This document shows positions 49,901-59,677 of a stretch of DNA of 64,000 nt, one piece after another; within the stretch, counting starts at the first letter, position 1, and each line of letters opens with the position of its first letter. A program made the position numbers and the translations under genes. The notes below the pieces were generated by a model. The model was given only the letters and a program-made list of their open reading frames with translations. It was not told the DNA's origin and did not search any database. The DNA is from Paramecium sonneborni. Taxonomy: Eukaryota > Ciliophora > Oligohymenophorea > Peniculida > Parameciidae. The DNA lies in NCBI GenBank assembly GCA_905182985.1, contig CAJJDN010000063.1:267277-331276 (forward strand), read 5' to 3'.

Positions 49901-50290
49901 TAATTAGATTATCATACTAAAAACCCATTTTCAAACTTTTGTAATAATCCATTATTTTGGATTGTTCAAACAATAACTGTTTTAGTGTAGATTTTGCTTA
50001 TTTAGTATGGTGGTAAATATGTTAAGGTTTCTCATTTAACTCTATCCTAACATTTATTATGTTTAGGATTTGCAGTTTTCGGAATAGTTTTTTCAATATT
50101 ATTTAAATTTATCCCTGAAAGCTTATGTTAAAGAATTCATCTTTTTAAAGAAGATGAAATTAAAACTGATAAGATGGATGAAACTCTAACAAGTAGATTA
50201 AGAAGAAAATCAACAATGCGTTTACATACTAGTTAAAGAAGTAAAGTAGAGAGTGGTAGTCTAAAAAAAATGAGTTCATAAAAAATATGA
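46974..50290 (+). CDS. Plasma-membrane-type Ca2+-ATPase (P2B)
   Basis: P-type pump exporting Ca2+ from the cytosol. Starts MKQQYSKQLDQQQDYEQIRG. Seen in order: first membrane helix pair ([29 protein letters not shown]), actuator domain with [11 protein letters not shown], helix 4 [18 protein letters not shown], phosphorylation site [10 protein letters not shown], nucleotide-binding part with [20 protein letters not shown], hinge [22 protein letters not shown], then the C-terminal membrane helices with FQAFVLMQVFNSI and [13 protein letters not shown] basic tail ([13 protein letters not shown]) is the place where calmodulin binds in relatives. Introns: 47387-47415 (29 nt), 47625-47650 (26 nt), 49795-49819 (25 nt, AAG end). 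About 1,080 residues, normal for the family. A 16-bp gap separates its stop from the convergent gene. Confidence 0.95.
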
Positions 50291-50306
50291 AATTATTTAA
50301 TATACA

Positions 50307-51137
50307 TCATTTCGGTATTAAATTTAGATATTTTATTTAATCATTTGATAATTATTATTTATTACCTATGCTATCGTATATGTGTTCACCATTTAAAAGT
50401 AAGTATCCTTCATTGTCTAATTAATACTAAAGGGATTGAGATTATAAAAACTAAAAGGATTAAAGCTATTAGGAATCTTCTAATTCATTTATCTAAGGCA
50501 AAGATAACTTCTATGATCTACTTTTGTATTTTGGTGAGAGAGTGAGGTTTTAACTATTATTTTTTAAGTATAACGATATTTCTTCATTAAATCTTTAGTA
50601 TTTATCTATATCATTAGTTTCATTGAATTTAGATTTGAATTCTTGATTATATTCCTCCATTTTGATTCTTATATCTTCTATCTTAACATTAATTTCTGAA
50701 TCCATACTATTAATCTAATCTAATACAGTATATTTCATTTAATTGATTTGTTCAATATAAAATTATTATGATTTCTCCTCTTCAACGATAATCATTTTTT
50801 AAACATTTTAAAGTTGAAATTCTAATTTGTGCATGTCTTCTTAAACAATATTAATTGCATCAATCCATCCACTCTCATAAATTCTAGCTATATGTGATTC
50901 TGCATTATTCATTCTTTCCATCAATTTACTAATTTGCATTTACATATGCTCATTTAAATCATTTTACTAATTTTACAATTAAATGACTTGATGTTTAAAT
51001 TTATCTACAGATTAAGATTTTTCATCCAATCTACTTTAAGCTTATCCTGAACTAATTCTATTTTCCTTTGAATGATTTCTACATTGATCTGGATAAAATG
51101 TTGCAAATACAGGTTTTAAACGCATATAGGAATTCAT
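50307..51137 (-). CDS. Coiled-coil hypothetical protein
   Basis: Single exon, 276 residues, starting MNSYMRLKPVFATFYPDQCR and ending NLIPK. A long heptad-like helix covers about residues 40-180 (DKFKHQVIQLQNQQNDL, KMEEYNQEFKSKFNE). A Ser/Gln-rich tail with YLLLNGEHIYDSIG follows. No domain was recognised. It is convergent with the Ca2+-ATPase gene (16 bp between stops) and divergent from the membrane RING gene. Confidence 0.7.
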
Positions 51138-51308
51138 TTTTAGTAAATTTAAATTAAATAACAATATTGAAAATATGTAAAAGTAAACAATAATTTATAT
51201 TTATTAAGAGATGATGTGGAATTTACCTTAAAGTGCTTTTGTTTCAAGTACCTTTACTAAAACTTATTTATTCTTCTTTTTACACTATTTCAGTATAAGA
51301 GTGCCCCC

Positions 51309-52518
51309 ATGGCTTTACCACTTTTATTAACTATACTAAATGAAATAGTATAATTGTTAAAATTTACTGAAGGGAAAACTTAGAAGAAATTTGATCACCT
51401 TATTCACATCTTACTCTAAGTAAAGATCTTCTATTTTTAGATTTATCTCATAATCATTTATTATCTAGATCTAAACTATTACATCTACTGTAATATATTT
51501 TTGATTCTATCCTTCATTTTAAATATAAGTCATAGTAAAAGTTCAGAATATTAATTTGAACATTCAACCATGATTAGATTGGTAATTTACTAAACCTTAT
51601 ACAATATTAGACAATAATATTCTATCGTTTTTGTTTAATAATTTCTGTGTTATGTATAACTTTGAAATTGAATTCTTATGTGAATTGGTCTTGGACACAA
51701 GCTTTTTGGTGGTATTGGATGTTCCTAAGTGGTTTAGTTGGAACAACAATCACGATTTTATTGATATTAATTTCCAAAATTATCAGCATTTATAATCGAT
51801 AATAAATTCTGAATTATAAAAGTGAAAGTATTGTGTAATTTTAACATAAGTTAAAACTCTAATATGGATTTTATATATCAGTACAGTAAGTAGTTTAATT
51901 GCTGGAGTTTGGATTATCAATACCTTAAATATTTTAGGAGTTGATTTAGATGTAGAATTTGGAGATTATATTATGTACATTTTAATATCCTTTAATGTTT
52001 TAATCTTTAGTGTAATTTCTAAATATTTGTTCATTGATATTGTATAATTTGTTTTGTCTCTAAATTAAATAGAATCTCCAGAATCATCTCCTAACTCTCC
52101 ATGTTAAAATAAAAATCAAAAAATTAAAAAAGAACCAACAAAAGCTTAAATATTCTTGTAGAAATTTTCATCAGCCTATTTTAGGGAAATTAAGGATCCT
52201 GAAATAGTAAAATTAAAATTTACAAACCATAATGAAATTGACACTGAACGAAATACTAATAATAGAAATGTCTAGAAATCTTAAGATGCTCAATAATAAT
52301 CTAATAGCAAATGTATAATTTGTTGTGAGAAACCTTCAAATGCAGTTTTGATGAATTGTGGTCATGGAGGAATATGTTACTAATGTGCAATTTAAATGGC
52401 TTAGAAAAGTAAAGAATGTTTTTTGTGCAGATAAAACATTTAAGAAATTTATGAAATTGCAGAAAAAGATGCAAGCATGCTGAAAAGAGTAATCTCAAAA
52501 ACTAAAATATATGTTTGA
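51309..52518 (+). CDS. Multi-pass membrane protein with C-terminal RING finger
   Basis: Starts MALPLLLTILNEIVQLLKF. Introns of 29 nt (GTAATTTACT...TTAG) and 23 nt (GTATTGTGTA...AAG) restore the frame. At least four hydrophobic segments are seen (IYLIIIYYLDL..., FCLIISVLCITL, FLSGLVGTTITILLILI, LIWILYISTVSSLIAGVWI, IMYILISFNVLIFSVI). A cytosolic linker leads to a C3HC4 RING: CIICCEKPSNAVLMNCGHGG, ICYQC, CFLCRQNI. This is a membrane-anchored E3 ligase layout. An in-frame upstream exon from ATG 51211 (MMWNLPQSAF) with an intron is possible, so the start is uncertain. Confidence 0.75.
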
Positions 52519-53203
52519 TACTTAAATATATAAATAATATTTAACTGCATATGAAATCTCAATTTGAGGTATACTTAAGATTGAAACAAATCAATAAGTA
52601 ATCTTAATAATTTAAGCATCTACTCTTAGTTATATTAAAATAAGAGATTATAAATCTTATTAATTTTAATCAATAATATTAGAGAAATGATCTAACTAGT
52701 AAGATAGTAATAACAATCTAAATTTAGTATTTTGCATGTTCCAAAACTACTTTCCTATATTTTTATAAACCCACTGAAAATCCTTATACTAATTATTGCC
52801 AAATTCATTCGATAAGTAAGTTCAACTCAAAAGAATCAATCAAGTTCAAGATCTCATTATATATTCACTGAATACTTGAAGGTCGTGACACAACTAAAGA
52901 ATCATGTTTTTATAAGCAAATTTCAATTCGTCAATTTATGTAGAAGAATGAAAATAAAAATAAGAAATTCAAACAAAATTAGTGGAAAATTCCTTAAAAT
53001 CACAAATTAAAGTATTTTAATTTAATTATTCATAAAAATATAAAATTCAATTTTATATATTCTTTGAATTTATCTTAGAAAATGACAAAGTTCTTTTTTA
53101 GAATAAAAAGAAAACAGTTCTCTTAAGAAATTGTTATTTTCCTCAGAAATGAATCTCCTTTAATCAATTCAAAAAAAAACCAAACTATACTTCTTCAGTT
53201 ACA
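52519..53203. other. AT-rich intergenic region
   Basis: About 685 bp between the stop of the membrane RING gene and the stop of a minus-strand interrupted gene. No coding frame or RNA gene was seen. Confidence 0.4.
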
Positions 53204-53826
53204 TCAGATTATTTTGCTTAGATTTAAACATTAACTTATGGACCCAATTAATTAATTATAAAGTTCAATCCTTTTTGATTAATCTGAGTTGAATTCAAAT
53301 TCGATTATAGATTAACTAAAATTAGTAAACTTTAAAGGAACTATTTTTATCCCAACTATATATACTTTTCCTAATATTCTTGCTCCCACATCTGTTATTT
53401 AATTATAATGACTCTTTAAAGCACTCCACTTAACAGATTAGAATTGCTTATTTAAATTTGATAAAGCACTATCAGTTAATTAATTTCTTCCAACATTAAT
53501 TTATTGATTTAGAATCAATAATATTAAAATCACTTATATGTAATACCACTCTTTTTTCTAGAGTTATCATTGTATTTAATAAAAATGCAAAAGCTTAGGC
53601 TGTTTCAATCTAAGCCAATGGTGATTATTTTATTAAATCTCTAATTATATAAATATAAAAAGTCTTTTATAAAAGCTAATGCTCATTTTTCACTAGTTTT
53701 ATAAGCTCCTTAACAAACATGACGAGCTGTTAATAATTTACTATTCAAAACATTCTTTTACTCAGAAATTAGAACATTTTGTTCATTATTAGTTGGGTTT
53801 AACAATTAGGGAAATTCAAAATCCAT
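53204..53826 (-). pseudogene. Interrupted gene of unknown family
   Basis: Starts MDFEFPQLLNPTNNEQN and reads LLTARHVCQGAYKTSEK to an in-frame TGA, continuing ALAFIKDF. Two further frames carry LIKQSPLAQIETAQAFAF, LEKRVVLHISDFNIIDSK, and LTDSALSNLNKQFQSVKW, ITDVGARILGKVYIVGIKI to a final TGA. Coding composition is strong across about 200 residues, but no GTA...AG introns fit both breaks. A recently decayed gene or sequence errors are the options. No family recognised. Confidence 0.45.
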
Positions 53827-53884
53827 TTATTAATCAATTCTTCATCCTGCTTTTCTACTAATGAATTACAATAGATATTCTTAT

Positions 53885-54710
53885 TCAAATTTATTCATCC
53901 AATAAAAATTAAAAATAATTATTTATTATTTATATTAATGAATTAAATTAATTATAAATCAGATCATAAATTATCATTACAATTTATTAATAAGTACTAG
54001 TTAGATCTTGGTTTAATTTTTCAATTATAATTTGAATGGTACAGAAATTTCTTTTATTTGTTTTGATCAAAAGTTTAATAATTGATTTACCATAATTTTT
54101 TTTATTTTAAAAATTCAAATTATTCTGATATAAATATGAAAGACTTAAAAATAAATATCTCTGACATAAATTTAAAATAACAAAATTATATCGATTAAAT
54201 CTACTTATATCGAACTAATAATATAAATTTATTGTATCACCAGAATCCAAATGATCTTTCAACATTATTAGAATCTACATAGTCGTTTAATAAAATCATC
54301 AGTATTTATTATTTAATTCTATGAAATTCATTTCAAGTAATTTTTTTTAAATTACAACATATCATAATTATCTCATAACATCAAGTTGAAGAATTTTAGT
54401 CTCAGATATGTATAATTATTGTCTAAATTTAATTTTTAGTGAATGGAAATAAATTCATGAATATTTTTATTAATTCCAAACTTTTAAATATTTGAGAAAC
54501 TTTCAAAGTACAAGTTATTCCTTCAACCTATAAGCAATATTTCCAATTTCTTTTTTACTTTTCAATTCTTAAAGTTTAAATTTAGTTGATTTGATCCTAT
54601 ATTCAGCTAGGGTAAATTAAATTAAGTGAAGGATTGTAGGATTCTCCACGATAAATTTCTTGAATAATTTTTTAAAAGTAGCAGATATATTCTAGTTTTT
54701 ATAGATTTTT
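53885..54710 (-). CDS. Multi-exon hypothetical protein, start unresolved
   Basis: Exon-like stretches on the minus strand: FAKKIYKNQNISATFKKLF, then IVENPTILHLIQFTLAEYR, then after a 31-nt intron FGINKNIHEFISIHQKLN. Further on, probably after other short introns, LDSGDTINLYYQFDISRF, LIKTNKRNFCTIQIIIEKL and DLTSTYQQIVMIIYDLIY run 100 codons to TGA at 53885. The helix-rich composition is coding-like. The 5' end and the joins near 54250-54380 are uncertain. No family recognised. Confidence 0.4.
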
Positions 54711-56021
54711 TTAGCAAAACAAAAAAATGAGAAAAAATTTAGGAAATGAAATAAAGAGTGATAGAAAAATAAATGTTATCAAAAATACCTAGTGAACAAA
54801 AATCTTTTGTTGAGAATGTTTTTTCAAGATTAAAATATATAGATTTTTAGATTATAAGTGTATAACTCTATTTTTAATTAAGCTTTCTCAAAATTAAGGC
54901 TTGGTAATTGGAAGCTAGTCGGAATATTGCTTAGTTCTATTTTGTTAGTCAGGAGTTTAAGAATTACTTTTTGCTCTTCGCTAAACTATTGGATTTTTGT
55001 TAACATCATATCTTTTTTCTTCTTTTATTGCAATAGGTTGAGCTATTTCATATATCTCATATTAAAATAAAGCTCTTTTCTATTTTTATTTTCCTGACAC
55101 ACATCCCATTTTTAATTTTTTTATTGCTTTTTATATAATGTTGTAAAGATAAATTGATGAAATTTTTTTCAGTTTATTCAGTTTTACATTAAGGCATGAA
55201 ATTTTAAATCTTTCCAGGTATTACTATTAAGCCAAAAAAACAAAATCAGAAGCTGAAGCCAATTAAATATAAAATATTAGCTTAACAAGCATTATAATTT
55301 TTTACAAAAGAACTAAACAAATGGAATTATTATTCTTTTTTGATGTAATTATCTCAATAATTTTCAAAAACTAAAAAATTCATTTCAAATACATTAATTG
55401 AAAATTCAATTAAAATCAAAGTTTAGAATAACATATTGAAAAAATCATTTTCACTTGTTGTTTTCATAAAATTAAAAATTATTAAAATTGTACTTGCTTT
55501 TGAATTTCATGATATATTTCTTATAATCATAATTTAATCTTATATTTTTAAGTTTAAAAGGTCTTGAATCTAAATAGTTTGATTTAATAATTCAATTTGT
55601 CAACTATCTGATCAAATTTCATAATCCTTTAAACGATAAAATAATAGAAGAAACCATATATAATTTGAAACAAAATAAACTTTTATTTAATATTTAATTA
55701 ATATTTTTATTTATTGTATTAATAATAATATATCTTAATTTTGTAGTAAAATAAATATAATTTCTAAATTTTTAGAAGAGTGAACAATTTTGGATTCTAA
55801 ATATGACTATAAATCAAATATTTTATATTGAAATATTATATCTAAGAAAAAAAAAAAAATTAGAATATGTTATGAAGAAAAACTATTATTTTATCTTTTA
55901 TTTTAACTGATACAACTTTTATCTATAGAACTGACATTCATTATTAAGTCGCTAGAAGATCTTGAAAAATTTAGTGAGTATAAGACTTTTTTTTAAAATC
56001 ATTACGAAACATAAAGAAAAC
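54711..56021. other. 1.3-kb low-information region
   Basis: Contains a TGA-free plus-strand frame (54773-55567) whose middle is low-complexity and which I do not accept as a gene. The rest is A/T-rich with homopolymer runs (for example A12 near 55847-55859). No RNA gene seen. Confidence 0.35.
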
Positions 56022-56264
56022 TCATAAATATTCATTATTTCTAGAAGTATCTTTATTTCTTTCTGAATAAGAGTAAGTTTATTTGGTGACAAAATTCTCC
56101 TTCTTTTATGATAATCTCCTTTGTAATATAGGATTCTTTGGAATTTAAAATAATTTATTTTTTTCTTGATTTTAGGTTTCATTTCCCATATTTTTGTCGA
56201 TTCTGCTGTTGAAATGATGAAAATCTTTTTGCTATATCTAATTTTTGGTAATACAACAACCCAT
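56022..56264 (-). CDS. Small MGCC-type lipid-anchored protein candidate
   Basis: Single exon, 80 residues, starting MGCCITKNQIQQKDFHH. Gly2 with Cys3 and Cys4 is the classic arrangement for N-myristoylation plus palmitoylation, so attachment to the cytosolic face of the plasma or ciliary membrane is likely. The rest is basic and polar (PKNPILQRRLSQKKENF) without a domain. Composition suits a real gene, but there is no family match. Confidence 0.55.
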
Positions 56265-56448
56265 GTTTGATTAAAATAATGATTTTTTGAATCTAAAAGA
56301 ATAAATTTAGATTCAGTTTATTAGCAAAATGGTATTTAAATTAAATCTCTAAAAAAATAAAGTAAAATTAAATAAATTATAAAGTATAGAGGTTGAAAAA
56401 TATGTAAATTAAGAATAGATTATTATACTGGGTATTATTAATATAAAA

Positions 56449-57035
56449 TCAAGTTTAATTCAATAACTAAAGGTCTATGGCTTTTCGACTCTTATTATAT
56501 TTGCCCATATAGTTCATAAGAATAAATTCAAAATAAGGACCTCCATTTTTTGTAAATTTTATATATTGAGGATTATTCCTAATCTTTAGAATAGATTTAT
56601 ACTAATGCACAATTTAAATTATTTCATTTTTTCAATCGTAATTCCAGCTGCTTAAAGATTATCATAATGAACAAATACATCTGTTCCATCTTCATCAAGC
56701 ACTAAAAACCCATATTTTTTGGAATCATCATAGAATTTCATTCTTCCTTTTTACCTTATAATTAATTATATTAAGAACCTTTGAAGACTATCATCTAGAA
56801 CGTAAGGTAATTTTGATGGAGTTTCAATTTTTGGTGTCCCAATGTTTAATTTTAAGCTTACTCCTGGAGCATTTTATTTCAATAACTAATAATCATCACT
56901 GTATTCTTAATCGGAAATTTTTAATGGCTTTTTTATAGTAACAGGATATTCAAATTAATAGTCTTCTTCATTTTTTTCATCTTCTCTAATATATGAAGAG
57001 GTTTGCTCTATTTTTCTGTCAATAAATTTAATCAT
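56449..57035 (-). CDS. Cold-shock-domain protein
   Basis: Starts MIKFIDRKIEQTSSYIRE. After an acidic leader of about 100 residues comes a cold-shock domain: GRMKFYDDSKKYGFLVLD (RNP1-like KKYGFL) and TDVFVHYDNLQAAGI (RNP2-like DVFVHY). A 32-nt intron (GTGCATTAG...ATTAG) then joins KMKQFKL to NNPQYIKFTKNGGPYFEF. The end is NKSRKAIDLQLLNQT before TGA at 56449-56451. Single-stranded RNA or DNA binding is inferred from the domain. About 185 residues. It is divergent from the coiled-coil gene with only 16 bp between start codons. Confidence 0.75.
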
Positions 57036-57051
57036 TTTTATAAAAATAAAA
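57036..57051. promoter_or_regulatory. 16-bp divergent promoter spacer
   Basis: Only 16 bp, all A/T, separate the start codons of the cold-shock gene (minus) and the coiled-coil gene (plus). Transcription of both must start here or within the neighbour's coding end. Inferred from position. Confidence 0.4.
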
Positions 57052-58443
57052 ATGTTTTAACGAGAATAACGAAATGCAACCAATTCTAGCTATAGAAATT
57101 CTTCTAATGCTTATGTAATGGCAATGAAAGCTCTTTAAGAAAAAATTAAGGTTATGGAAACATAAAGATGCGATATATAGTTGCCAAATAAAACAAAATC
57201 TAACGATGAGGAATATTTGTTATAGTAAATATCTGAGTTGAGAAATTAGAATGAAACGTTATCCATGTAATTGTAGAGATAACAAAGTGAAAAAGAAAAT
57301 ATTAATAATTACATTTATTAAATTGATTAATTACAATAAGAGAGATTAGTTCATTTAAAGGAATATTAAGATAGAGTTACAGATTTAATAAAAAAGATTG
57401 AAGATGGAAAAAAGGATAGGCAAGATTAATAAAATTAAATTGAGCATTTGCAAAGATAATTATAGGCATATAAAGCAAATGAAAGAGGCATACTGTAAAA
57501 GGTTGACTAATAAAAATAAGAAGAAAACTCAAAATAGCTAGAATAAATCATGGAATTGAGATAAAGAGTTGAATCAGGGGAATAATATGCTAAAAAATTA
57601 GAAAAAAAATATGAAAAACTGTAAACTGAAAAACATTAACTGGAAGCTGATATTTTAGATTATAAAGAGCGATGTCCAATATTTAAGCTTTAAGAATACG
57701 AAAAGCAAATTTAGATCTATAGATCATAGCTTGAAGAAAAGGAAAGAGCATATTTACGTATGATGGAAGATCTATAAATGTAGCGTTAATAAACAGAAGA
57801 TTAATTAACTAAAAGAATTTAAGAATTATTAAATAAAAGTAATGAATACTAGTCTACAATACATCAATTAACTATTGAGTTAAAGGATATTACTTTAAAA
57901 TATCAGCAATGTAAATTGAGATTAGAATATGAGGAGAAAAATAATTAATAAAATAAAAAAAGATTAAGAAATATTTCTTAATCAGAAGACCCTGAATTTG
58001 ATATGCTTATCAATAATTAATATTAAAGCAATAACTAATAACAAAATAATAATAAAGTCTCGAAATTGAACTTAGATTTTTTATCACCATAAATCACAAG
58101 TCCAAGATTTGAGTAAAGTTTTGTAAAATCAAGTGTTTTAAAATAAGCCATAAAGGATTGCTTAGAGGATATGAAATAAACTACTCCATTCAAATCTGAT
58201 TAACAGTATGTCAATCAATAAGAATAACATCATCCATAATAACAATCTAAAAAAAAATTATTATCTCCTCCCTTAACCGTTCGTAATAATGAAATAGAAA
58301 GTAAACTTAAGTAACTGAATGACAAATATGAGTAACTAATTAGATAAGCTTAAAAAGAGTCGGATTTTAAATAAAAAGCTTAAATAAGAAAGGAACTATT
58401 AGATATTGCTGAGTAGATAAAAGAAGTAAACAGGAAATAATGA
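57052..58443 (+). CDS. Long coiled-coil protein
   Basis: Single exon, 463 residues, starting MFQRENQ? in the ciliate code (ATG TTT TAA CGA GAA TAA reads M-F-Q-R-E-Q) and ending VNRKQ before TGA at 58441-58443. Residues about 20-310 form an almost unbroken heptad pattern rich in Gln/Glu/Lys (QEKIKVMETQRCDIQ, KKLEKKYEKLQTEKHQLE). A Ser/Pro/Gln-rich linker with SPQITSPRFEQSF follows, then a second short helix (NEIESKLKQLNDKYEQ). No motor or enzymatic domain is seen; a cortical, basal-body or ciliary structural role is a guess. Confidence 0.8.
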
Positions 58444-58835
58444 GACAAATATTTTTTTCAAAATTTATTTAATACAAAATAGGAACTGTCGTTTTAATAT
58501 TAATTAATTTTTTATTAAAAAAAAAATAAGTATTGATTTTATATATTCAGAGTTTAAATAAATTATTTAATAAAAATCAATATTAAAAGTAATTTTATAG
58601 AAATGATCGATTTTGATTTATAAGTCTACAACTAATTTTTATTTTTAGATAGCAACTCTTCTATGTTGTTCTAAATGCTATTTATAACGCTTAAGAAGGA
58701 TCTAAAATATATATTCCTCGAATAATTTGTATCTCATATTTAAAATTTTCTTTAATTTAAAAATATACATAGTCCTTGTTACTTTGAATCTCTTATATTT
58801 ATTAGTTTTTATAATCTAAGAGTAATAATTATCTT
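58444..58835. other. AT-rich spacer
   Basis: About 390 bp of A/T-rich sequence with A and T runs near 58509-58528. No coding frame. Confidence 0.4.
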
Positions 58836-59640
58836 ATGTCCAATTACGAGTTTTAAATCTCTTAATCTGAACTATAATTTTCTTAAATAGTTGAAGCCTC
58901 AAATAAATGAAAAAATCTTTTTAGATAAATTTAAAGTTAGCTATAGTAAAACAAACTCTCAAAAATTTTTAAAACTAACTCTATGAACATAAAGTTTCAA
59001 GACTTTATGAATTATGTATAATTTTTCTAACTTTGTTCATTTAAAGAAGTTTGATTAATTGTATATGATTAATATATCACAAAAAAATCTAAAATTCGAT
59101 CATACTTCTTAAACCTTGAGTCTTCAAATATTTACTGCTTTAAAGTTAATGAAATTTTTGTAGCCATAAACTGAAGAAAATGAAGAAAATTTTTTGTTTT
59201 TTAAAATTAATAACATACTCTACGACTCTTAGTTTAGTTAGAACGCTTATGAAGAGTGTAATAGTGATATTTTGAATTGCTTCATTAATAATCATTTTCC
59301 TAAAAAGAAATTCTTTAAATTGCCAACTTATCTGCTAAAATTTTTGGGAGAAATTAGATTACAAGGACGATAAGTTCAATCGTTATGAAATTGCAGGTAT
59401 AGTAAACATCATAGAAAAATAAAATTTTATTGCTGTAAAATTTAGAAAAAGTAAAATTCTTATTTTTCAAACTTTGCTTAAATATACAAAGTCCTCCTAA
59501 TTAGATGAAAATCGCTACTATAAGCTATTAATCTTTTTTTCCTATAATTATTTAAACAGGATACAGTATAATGTTTTGGGTATGTGCAAAATAAAACTGA
59601 GATTAATCAAGATATTTAGGGGTATAAAAGGGCTCTAGAA
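58836..59640 (+). pseudogene. Interrupted gene upstream of giant gene B
   Basis: From MSNYEFQISQSELQFSQI, a 35-nt intron-like segment leads to INLKLAIVKQTLKNFQNQL and HKVSRLYEL. A second one leads to FDQLYMINISQKNLKFDH, LQIFTALKLMKFLQPQTEE, then NNILYDSQFSQNAYEEC. After a frame change come FWEKLDYKDDKFNRYEIAG and VNIIEKQNFIAVKFRKSK, the latter vaguely EF-hand-like. The reading stays TGA-free to the next gene's start and no clear stop was found. A decayed gene or one with unplaced introns. Confidence 0.35.
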
Positions 59641-59677
59641 TTTTGTAGAAGAACATTATTTTTTATAAAACAAATAG

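Noticed and set aside
54773..55567. 264-codon plus-strand frame without TGA, starting MLSKIPSEQ
   Set aside because: The middle is low-complexity and hydrophobic, codon use is not gene-like, and minus-strand exons fit the adjacent sequence better. TGA-free runs of this size can occur by chance in such A/T-rich DNA.
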